A stretch of DNA of 10,389 nucleotides from Irpex lacteus (Eukaryota > Basidiomycota > Agaricomycetes > Polyporales > Irpicaceae): NCBI GenBank assembly GCA_001986395.2, contig MQVO02000312.1, positions 1-10,389 of the forward strand, given 5' to 3'. The translations under genes were made by a program, and so were the position numbers. Below are positions 5,371 to 10,389 of the stretch, in pieces. The notes beneath the pieces are model-generated. The model saw only the letters and a program-made list of their open reading frames with translations. It searched no databases and was not told the origin of the DNA. Every line of letters starts with the position of its first letter. Positions within the stretch are counted from its first letter, which is position 1.

Positions 5371-5626
5371 ATTAGTTTTTTGTTTAGTTCAGTTTCTCAA
5401 GCTGCAGTTTATCTTTTAGCTGTTTTTAGTAACAGTATACAAGCTAACCCAAAAAACTAGGAATTAGAAATAATTCTAACTAGTTTTTTTTGGGGAAGGT
5501 GCTATTAACTTAGGATTAGCTAAAGGACTAGTTTCACCTGGACTATTTATTTGTGCAGGAGGTGTATTATATGATAGTTCTCAAACAAGAGTAATATCTT
5601 TCTACAGAGGAGTTACTCAAGTAATA
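5371..5626 (+). pseudogene. nad4: nad4 internal fragment split by a palindrome
   Basis: Nad4 is a proton-pumping membrane subunit of complex I. The first part (5371-5445) reads SSVSQAAVYLLAVFSNSIQA and the second (5495-5626) reads EGAINLGLAKGLVSPGLF, then ICAGGVLYDSSQTR and FYRGVTQVI. Together they match one continuous nad4 region. Two His that are normally conserved (SSVSHxAVYLL and LAHG) are Gln and Lys here, so the copy has decayed. A 47-base palindrome lies exactly between IQA and EG and brings an in-frame stop. Only about 70 of roughly 480 residues are present; a working nad4 must be elsewhere. Codons are resident-like (A/T-ending), so this looks like an old internal duplication rather than recent transfer. 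Confidence 0.88.
5448..5494. repeat. 47-base palindrome inserted in nad4 fragment
   Basis: CCCAAAAAACTAG and GAATTA (5448-5466), a GAAA loop, then TAATTC, a TAA bulge and CTAG plus eight T and GGG (5471-5494). It is identical to 7353-7398 except that the T run has eight rather than seven bases. It sits between neighbouring codons of a nad4 fragment, with about two original bases lost, which fits insertion of a small mobile palindrome. Confidence 0.88.
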
Positions 5627-5868
5627 GAAAAGAAAAGAATTAACTTGTGCCCTGAAGCAATAAAAGTAAACCTAGTCCTCCCCTCCTTTTTAATTTAACT
5701 AAATAAAATTAATATTGGAGGGATATTTTAAATTTTGGTTATATCTTATTATCCTTAACCGTAAGAATCTACTTATGCTTCTTATTAGCATTGAACTTAT
5801 GCTTCTAGCTGTCGAGTTGAAATTACACCTATTCCATTTAGTGAACATTCCTGCAATGCCTACCACAA
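5627..5868. other. spacer with dispersed repeat and possible endonuclease remnant
   Basis: After the nad4 fragment comes repeat copy B (5658-5711), then about 150 bases rich in CTTATGCTTCT-like text (5770-5810). That part may be the decayed upstream portion of the LAGLIDADG gene beginning recognisably at 5869, but no frame stays open across it. Confidence 0.4.
5658..5711 (+). repeat. dispersed repeat, copy B
   Basis: Outer blocks match copy A at 4488-4542, while the 11-base centre TCCTCCCCTCC replaces the purine-rich centre of copy A. The centre resembles the CCTCCCCCTCC-type ends seen near 6762 and 1590, so a pyrimidine element may have been exchanged here. Confidence 0.75.
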
Positions 5869-6455
5869 ATGTGTACATTCACTATTGATAGAGCAGCTCC
5901 AGTAATTAGTAGTACACTAAACCGAAACACTAGCGTTATCACTATTTCAATTATTAATATTGATGCGCTATACGACTATCTAATGCCTTTTTTCCTTTCT
6001 ATGCCATTCCAAACTCGAAAGGGTGTTGATTTCTCTCTATGGTGTCTAGCTCTGTATATGTACAAGTGGGGTTATGCTTATCTAATTCAAGGTCGTAAGC
6101 TCCTTGTACTAATTAGTAAGTATATCAACTCAGGACGTTATACCAACAGTAATGTTACTGGAATTGCACCAGAATCAGACACTATTTCAGAGGTACTGAA
6201 TTATGAAGTGCCTGTGGAACGTACTCCTGAAATGAATCAACTCGAATACGCAAAGGCTATTGCTCGAACTGTTACATCACGTTCTATTTATATTTATGAT
6301 AATGGTGTACTAGTTAACACTACTCCATATACCAACTATGGAGACGCTCAAGAGGCTATTGGCCTATCTCGTACTTCTCGTGCTGTTTCTCGTAACATTG
6401 ACACAGGAAGGCTTACCTAGGCCGATACAGCTTCTATTCTACACTGCAAAACTAA
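5869..6455 (+). pseudogene. C-terminal half of a LAGLIDADG intron endonuclease with a NUMOD1-like end
   Basis: This is the second half of a group I intron homing endonuclease, an enzyme that cuts intronless alleles and spreads its intron. NIDALYDYLMPFF followed by FQTRKGVDFSLWCLALYM is typical of the second LAGLIDADG domain. VERTPEMNQLEYAKAIAR links to a NUMOD1-like DNA-binding end, IYIYDNGVLVNTTPYTNYGD and EAIGLSRTSRAVSRNIDTG. The first domain is missing, so the ATG at 5869 is internal. The frame stops at 6418-6420, but adding one T to the run at 6413-6414 continues it through GRYSFYSTLQN to TAA at 6453-6455, the expected ending. CGA/CGT Arg and C-ending codons contrast with the AGA-rich resident genes. 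A cob exon begins 21 bases on, so the host intron was in cob. Confidence 0.85.
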
Positions 6456-6476
6456 CGAGTTATTATAACACCTGCG

Positions 6477-6670
6477 ATTATGCGAGACGTAAACTACGGA
6501 TGGTTGATTCGATACATCCACGCTAATGTAGCTTCATTCTTCTTCATCTTTGTATACCTACACATCGCTCGAGGTCTATACTACGGATCATACAAGGCTC
6601 CACGGATTCTACCATGGTCTATTGGTGTAATCATCCTTGTTCTTATGATGGCTATTGCTTTCCTTGGATA
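6477..6670 (+). pseudogene. cob: second, divergent cob exon fragment (foreign codon use)
   Basis: The frame reads [18 protein letters not shown], then [35 protein letters not shown] and MMAIAFLG, ending inside the Tyr codon of the normal FLGYVLP. It corresponds to residues 68-131 of the cob on the minus strand, with about nine substitutions, and keeps the haem ligands His82 and His96. Arg is CGA or CGG, and Tyr, His and Ile are mostly C-ending, unlike resident cob (AGA, TAT, CAT, ATT). An endonuclease tail lies upstream and a group I core downstream, so this is a complete exon between two intron remnants. It was probably carried in from another mitochondrial genome. It cannot encode a functional protein by itself. 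Confidence 0.93.
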
Positions 6671-6841
6671 AACATAATGTCCATATATTCCGGGAATATT
6701 TCGTAGAGATCAAAAGAGATTATACGAAACCTATATCTGTCCCTGCTTCCTTTTTTTTTGTCCTCCCCCTCCTTTTTAATAAAAAAAAGATTAATAAAAA
6801 TATATTTTTATATGCTCTTCCTACAAATATAAATAAAATTA
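6671..6841 (+). other. 5' part of a decayed cob intron, with pyrimidine/A-run patch
   Basis: The cob exon ends at 6670, and the following bases lead toward the group I core at 6842, so this should be the 5' part of that intron. No endonuclease domain is recognisable. A patch at 6750-6790 (T runs, CCTCCCCCTCC, T5-AAT-A8) looks like one of the small T/A hairpin elements with a decayed right end. Confidence 0.45.
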
Positions 6842-7003
6842 TCTCAGGAGATAGGCAGTAACATTCTATGGTAAATGTTAAGAATATCTGTGGTATTTTA
6901 CACAGTTCAATGTCTATTGTTATGAATCTTCAGAGACTGGTTACGCTATAATCTAATTTAAATTTAAGTTAATGGTCAGCCTCTTCAGTTGAAAGAGATA
7001 GTT
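6842..7003 (+). ncRNA. group I intron core (cob intron remnant)
   Basis: TTCAGAGACTGGTTACG (6931-6947) matches the R element that forms the 5' strand of P7, and AAAGAGATAGTT (about 6985-6996) matches the S element. GACT can pair with AGTT with one G-U. The upstream text, including GGTAAATG and CACAGTTCAATGTC, fits the P3-P6 part of an IB/ID-like intron. Position directly after a cob exon supports a cob intron. S normally ends AGTCC, so the core may be decayed, and no 3' exon follows. Confidence 0.6.
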
Positions 7004-7352
7004 ATACTCCCCTTTACCCTTCCCTTTATCCTTTTTTTATATATAAAATAAAACAAATTATTTCTTTTTATTATTCTTATATCTCCTCTATAAATAAATT
7101 TAATTTATCTCTTTTGTACCAACTCATTTGAATTTATTATGCAATACTAATCCCTGATTTCTAGTTTCCGATTATTGGTTAGAGTATCAATTGTTTACAT
7201 GTCAGGTCCTCTCCCCTAAATAATTTATCTTACTTTTTATTTAAAATAAAATTAAAAGAAAAGAAAAATGGTATTAATTTTAAATAGTTCTCCCAAAAAA
7301 ACTTTTATTTAATTTATTTTATATTAATCTTTTACTAATTCCATACGCTTAA
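7004..7352. other. AT-rich spacer, no recognised gene
   Basis: Contains pyrimidine tracts (7010-7040) and a 20-base copy of antisense atp8 5' sequence (7259-7278). A tRNA-like patch at 7165-7195 (TTGGTTAGAG) does not fold into a full tRNA. Confidence 0.5.
7259..7278 (-). repeat. 20-base copy of the atp8 5' end
   Basis: Matches plus-strand 4122-4141, which on minus encodes the L-I-P-F-F start of atp8. The identity stops at the same atp8 position where the MPQ codons are missing, so both copies share that edge. Confidence 0.6.
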
Positions 7353-7398
7353 CCCAAAAAACTAGGAATTAGAAATAATTCTAACTAGTTTTTTTGGG
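7353..7398. repeat. 46-base palindrome, second copy, next to atp6 fragment
   Basis: Same arms, GAAA loop and TAA bulge as 5448-5494, with seven T in the right arm. It is followed directly by an atp6 fragment. Near identity of the two copies implies recent spread, gene conversion or strong selection on the fold. Confidence 0.88.
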
Positions 7399-7499
7399 GA
7401 TTTGTTGGACTAGTTGGTCTAGAACTAGCAGTAAGTTTAACTCAAGCTTAGTATTCTGTGTGCTAACATAAAGCTACCTAAAGGATGCTATTGAACTTA
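7399..7499 (+). pseudogene. atp6: atp6 3'-end fragment
   Basis: Atp6 is the proton-channel subunit a of ATP synthase. GFVGLVGLELAVSLTQA (frame starting at 7398/7399) is the last conserved helix. After one missing base near 7450 the frame continues YVFCVLT, a stop codon, then SYLKDAIEL, the usual C-terminal end. About 33 of roughly 250 residues remain. The single-base loss plus the TAA where a Ser or Cys codon is usual indicate a decayed copy. The palindrome at 7353-7398 marks its left edge, so the rest of atp6 was probably lost or left behind by a rearrangement at that element. Confidence 0.85.
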
Positions 7500-7704
7500 A
7501 CTAAATAAAGAATAAAATTATTCTTTGTGGGGAGCCAAAATAAAAATAAAGAGAAGAGTTTAGTTAGAGGATATAAATTAATCAAGAGTAGAACATATTA
7601 CATTACATTAGCCACATTTACCAGTTAGAGTCTGTTTGCCAGTCCCACCCCAAAAAAAGTAGCAAAAACTAAAAATAAATTAAATTTGGGGGGAAGGGTT
7701 AAAC
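7500..7704. other. spacer without recognised gene
   Basis: The sequence after atp6 (AACTAAATAAAGAATAAAATTA) is similar to the outer block of the dispersed repeats at 4518 and 5687. CCACCCC plus an A run near 7645 faces a T3-G6 block near 7685 and could form a hairpin. Confidence 0.45.
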
Positions 7705-7950
7705 AAAGCAGAAAAAGATTTATTATTAAATAATATTAAAAAGGCTGTTAATTAAACTGTTTCTGTATGGGTATACAAAAGTGTTAACAATAAATTTATA
7801 TTGCTAAATGATAATAAACCTACTTTTAGTTCTAAATTAGAAGCAACTAAAGAATTAAAAATGAGTGCTAAAACAATTAGCAGGTATTTAGATACTCATA
7901 AAGAGTATAAAGGATTATATTTTTATAGTGTTGCTTTAGAGATTAATTAA
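7705..7950 (+). pseudogene. C-terminal NUMOD1-type end of an intron endonuclease
   Basis: The frame reads KAEKDLLLNNIKKAVN, then a stop at 7753, then VSVWVYKSVNNKFILLNDNK, PTFSSKLEATKELKMSAKTI and SRYLDTHKEYKGLYFYS. The second part matches the NUMOD1 helix-turn-helix end typical of GIY-YIG (and some LAGLIDADG) intron endonucleases. The catalytic domain is missing and the stop breaks what is left, so the gene is dead. Codon use is resident-like. It lies about 70 bases before a group I core in the same orientation, the expected place for an intron ORF, so the two are probably parts of one degenerate intron. Confidence 0.8.
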
Positions 7951-8014
7951 AAGGTAAGATTTAGGGTAAGGTGTGAGAAACTTTACTTGGCCTCTAGCAA
8001 AAGGAAACCTATTG

Positions 8015-8280
8015 CTAAAAACTATCAAATTGTCGGGAACACCTTAAAGCTATTTTAACTAAATGTGTTAGGTAACTAATTCATGGCTCAGGTAATGACT
8101 CGAGGTATGGTAAAATCGAAATAGAGGCACGTAAGGAAATAGATGAAGGTGGTGAAGGTGGGGAAGGTGGGGACCAAGGTTCCACTATCGTTCCACAAAG
8201 GTTACTAACCAAAAGAAATTAATTATAATTAAAGAAGAAAGAATAGAGTGTCTGAATTGGATATACTCTATGAGCTTACC
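8015..8280 (+). ncRNA. group I intron core (IB-like), decayed
   Basis: CAAATTGTCGGGAACACC followed by TTAAAGC (8026-8050) is the P-Q region of a group I intron. GTTAGGTAACTAATTCATGG and CAGGTAATGACTCGAGG, then TATGGTAAAATCG, continue the P4-P6 region. CCAAGGTTCCAC (about 8175) and GGATATACTCTATGAG (about 8261) resemble the region before P7 and the S element. The R element is not clear, suggesting an internal deletion near 8190-8240, where GGTGGTGAAGGTGG-type repeats also occur. The host gene is unknown: the sequence after 8280 matched no exon I recognise. Confidence 0.65.
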
Positions 8281-8688
8281 AGGCTCTTATGCTTTCCATT
8301 ACATTAACTCGCATCAGGGGATTTAGGAAATATTAAAATAATATAAAATTGAAATCTTAAAAGAAGCACTATTATTAATTGAGATACAAAATAATAAAAT
8401 AATTATTTTAGTGTAGTATATTAACATTCATAAATATTGTATCTTATTTATAAAACACTTAATTATCAGGACCTGAGAAAAAAATAAAACGTATGTATAT
8501 TATTTCTTAAGTGGATTGTTAAATGATAATTAACTATTTTTAAGTATATACCTTTTTATTAAAAAAAGGAAAGAAGCTAAGTATAAAAATTTTAATTATC
8601 TAAGTACATTAATACTATCTTTATTTATGTATAAAAATAAAAATTTTATATATAGATTTTTAGTAGTATATTTAATTTCATAAATATT
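8281..8688. other. AT-rich leader region upstream of rps3
   Basis: No gene was recognised. It includes the small hairpin at 8551-8569 and should contain the rps3 promoter or 5' untranslated region. GGACCTGAG at 8469-8477 is a GC-richer island in otherwise A/T sequence. Confidence 0.5.
8551..8569. repeat. CC-T5-ATT-A7-GG hairpin
   Basis: This short hairpin matches the plan of 2401-2426. It lies about 120 bases before rps3 and might affect the mRNA leader, but nothing shows this. Confidence 0.5.
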
Positions 8689-9705
8689 ATGCAAAAATTA
8701 AATAAAATCCAAAAATTAAACTTAGAATTAAAAAACTATGTTCATAGAATAAAAGCACAAGCAAATTTATTAAACAATAAAGATGAAAGTGCAAATTTTA
8801 TTTCTAATAGCCAAGGCAATATTAAACAAAATAAAAATTTACTAAATAATAATTCTACTCAGCCTTTATCCAGTGCTCTGCCCTCTAAAGAGGAAAATAT
8901 GATAGAGGATAAAGGACAAAAAAAACCTAAATCTACTAACAGATTAAATTTAAACAGTAAAGGTAGAATAAATTCTTTCAAAAAACCAATGTATCTAATC
9001 AGTAAAAAAATACATAGACACATTAGATCTTTAGTTAAATTTAATACTGATTTAGCTCACAATAGTACTATTTCTTATAATTTTTATAATAATAATAAAA
9101 AATTTAATATTAACTCTATCTTAAGTAATTCTTTTTTAAACTTAGGTAATATTATTAGTAAACCTGTGATATTCTTTAGCCCCAATAAAATTACTATTAA
9201 TTTATTTTACTATGTTTTACAATCAGAAAAAAGTTATAATTTAATAAGTGAATCTGAAAATTTAGAGTACTTATGTTCATTTTTAAGTAATAAATTTAAA
9301 AAAGAGGTTAAGATTGAATTAATTAGATTACACCATCCTGCATTAGAAAGTCAAATCTTAGCTAATACTATTGGTTTTATCTCTAATAATAAAAAAGTAA
9401 GATTTAGATCTATTATAACTAGTCTTTACAATAACACTCAAATAATTAAATTAAATGATTCTCCCAAAGGTATAGAAGAATCTAATTTAAATTATTGTAG
9501 ACCTACTGCGCTTATTGGTATTAAAGTAAGATTAGGTGGTCGTATACTTAGTCAAAAAATAGTACCTAGATTTACTACATTTAATAAACAAAAAGGAGCT
9601 TTTGCTAGAATTAAATCAGATTTTACAACTCAATCTAGATTTACAAACAAAAGTAGAAGAGGTGCATTTAGTTATACAGTAACAATAGCACATAAATCAT
9701 TTTAA
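8689..9705 (+). CDS. rps3: mitochondrial ribosomal protein S3 (rps3)
   Basis: Rps3 is a small-subunit ribosomal protein at the mRNA entry side, and a free-standing mitochondrial copy is common in basidiomycetes. The ATG at 8689 gives 338 residues to TAA at 9703. The N-terminal third is Asn/Lys/Ser-rich and poorly conserved. The C-terminal part carries ALIGIKVRLGGRILSQKIVPR and the ending RIKSDFTTQSRFTNKSRRGAFSYTVTIAHKSF (given here as key residues only: IKSDFTTQSRF and SRRGAFSY), typical of fungal Rps3. The protein is very basic, and Leu is mainly TTA. This is the only long intact gene in the window and has no frame break, on the opposite strand to cob, nad3 and atp8. Confidence 0.95.
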   Translation: MQKLNKIQKLNLELKNYVHRIKAQANLLNNKDESANFISNSQGNIKQNKNLLNNNSTQPLSSALPSKEENMIEDKGQKKPKSTNRLNLNSKGRINSFKKPMYLISKKIHRHIRSLVKFNTDLAHNSTISYNFYNNNKKFNINSILSNSFLNLGNIISKPVIFFSPNKITINLFYYVLQSEKSYNLISESENLEYLCSFLSNKFKKEVKIELIRLHHPALESQILANTIGFISNNKKVRFRSIITSLYNNTQIIKLNDSPKGIEESNLNYCRPTALIGIKVRLGGRILSQKIVPRFTTFNKQKGAFARIKSDFTTQSRFTNKSRRGAFSYTVTIAHKSF

Positions 9706-9720
9706 ATTATTTTTAAGTAA

Positions 9721-9744
9721 ACCCCATTTGAATTAAATTTGGGT
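9721..9744 (+). terminator. hairpin just after rps3 (possible RNA end or processing site)
   Basis: ACCC pairs with GGGT and ATTT with AAAT with small bulges, 16 bases after the rps3 stop. Its position suits a 3' processing or stabilising hairpin, but the function is inference. Confidence 0.35.
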
Positions 9745-9800
9745 CTCATGTTTATCATATAATATCAAGTATAAATATTTTAACTTCTTTCAAGAGTGAT

Positions 9801-10389
9801 ATGATTAATATTTTATCTGGTTTAGATAAATCGTTTACATATAAAATTGATTACGGGTTGTATTATCATTGTAATGAGGTTGATGAGAGTTTAAATTTAA
9901 ACGGTAATATTCCTAGTTATGATTATATGACCTCTAGCAATGAATATCGTGATGGGATTGTGCAGCATTTTTAGGGCTTGCTTGATTAGAGAACAGTTTT
10001 AAATATAAAGGATATTTAAATGTGCATTCTGAAATATTTACTCCGGTCTCTTTTTCGAAGAAAGCTGATCTGGTTGATTATGCTAAAAATATACGTGTTA
10101 TTTTAGATGATTGTGTTAGAAGTTGTAATGAGGGGCATGATAGAGAGGGTTTTTTTGAGTTTAAAAGATCAACTTTAGTTACTATCAATGTTATTTCTGA
10201 TTCTCAACGTGATGCGTCTAGTAATACCGTGAATAATGTTTATAATATGGGTGGTGTGAAGCTAAAAGTGATTTATGTTGTATCACTTCTATAAAAGAAG
10301 GTGTGTTGGATGATAGATCTCGTATTGTTACGTCTATCAGAGTAGGTATGCGTGTGCGTAGCCTGCTTTCATCTTCTTCATATCTTGTT
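9801..10389 (+). pseudogene. unidentified ORF with atypical codon use, two frame breaks, runs off the window
   Basis: A coherent hydrophilic protein can be followed. MINILSGLDKSFTYKIDYGL leads to SSNEYRDGIVQHF (9801-9971), then LGLAWLENSFKYKGYLNV, EIFTPVSFSKKADLVDYAKN and RSCNEGHDREGFFEFKRS (9971-10250). A third frame carries EAKSDLCCITSIKEG and VGMRVRSLLSSSSYLV to the edge. The first break would be cured by one extra T in the run 9968-9972, the second by one base near 10255. One TGA (9983-9985) would be Trp. The frame is open upstream to about 9717. CGT Arg, GAT, GTG and TCT codons are frequent, unlike rps3 next door, so a foreign origin such as a linear plasmid is possible. I recognise no motif, and the family is unknown. 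Whether it is dead or only mis-sequenced cannot be told. Confidence 0.5.

Noticed and set aside
6338..6526. Plus-strand 62-codon ORF across the endonuclease end
   Set aside because: Out-of-frame shadow of the NUMOD1-like end and the cob exon. The conserved residues are in the other frame.
6655..6861. 68-codon ORF after the cob exon
   Set aside because: Starts out of frame inside the exon and runs through T/A runs. No domain seen; treated as intron sequence.
7150..7215. tRNA-like stretch with TTGGTTAGAG and TTTACAT
   Set aside because: A D-arm-like piece is present, but no anticodon stem, T arm with TTCRA loop, or acceptor pairs could be formed.
8140..8175. GGTGGTGAAGGTGG-type repeats as a CRISPR-like or minisatellite array
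   Set aside because: Only three or four short imperfect units inside an intron core, without spacers.

Overview
The window reads as a piece of a fungal mitochondrial genome, most likely from a basidiomycete. The signs are a very AT-rich background, respiratory-chain genes (cob, nad3, atp8), mitochondrial tRNAs, a free-standing rps3, group I intron and homing-endonuclease remnants, a plasmid-type DNA polymerase remnant, genes on both strands, and a TGA read as Trp inside atp8 (genetic code 4). The basidiomycete placement is inference from gene content and protein style. The species is not identified.

Layout. 1-985 (minus): cob, running off the left edge. 986-1734: gene-free DNA dominated by three large palindromes. 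1735-1804 (minus): a tRNA-Ile. 1846-2005: a GC-richer structured island with a 41-codon ORF. 2227-2500 (minus) and 2527-2916 (plus): fragments, the second clearly a family B DNA polymerase. 2988-3311 (minus): a cox1 exon scrap fused in frame to a LAGLIDADG fragment, abutting a 3'-truncated nad3 (3344-3635). 3754-4388: a repeat-bounded cassette holding tRNA-Phe, tRNA-Ile and atp8, all minus. 4389-5370: no recognised gene, but repeats and hairpins. 5371-5626 (plus): a nad4 fragment split by a palindrome. 5869-7003 (plus): a LAGLIDADG C-terminal region, a second and divergent cob exon, and a group I intron core. 7353-7499: an identical palindrome plus the 3' end of atp6. 7705-8280: a second intron remnant (NUMOD1-type ORF and core). 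8689-9705: intact rps3. 9801-10389: an unidentified, frame-broken ORF with different codon use.

The main theme is a resident minus-strand gene set next to decaying plus-strand scrap. The scrap includes exon fragments of cob and cox1 whose codon use (CGA/CGG Arg, many C-ending codons) differs from the resident genes (AGA Arg, A/T-ending codons), which suggests intron-borne transfer of flanking exon. Palindromic elements sit inside gene fragments as if inserted. Several genes carry single-base indels, mostly in A/T runs. The repeated +1 errors in otherwise perfect cob and nad3 make assembly or homopolymer error the simplest explanation there.

I did not find a convincing new defence or mobile system. 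The best candidates for novelty are the palindrome family, the foreign exon-intron patches, and the unidentified ORF at the right end.
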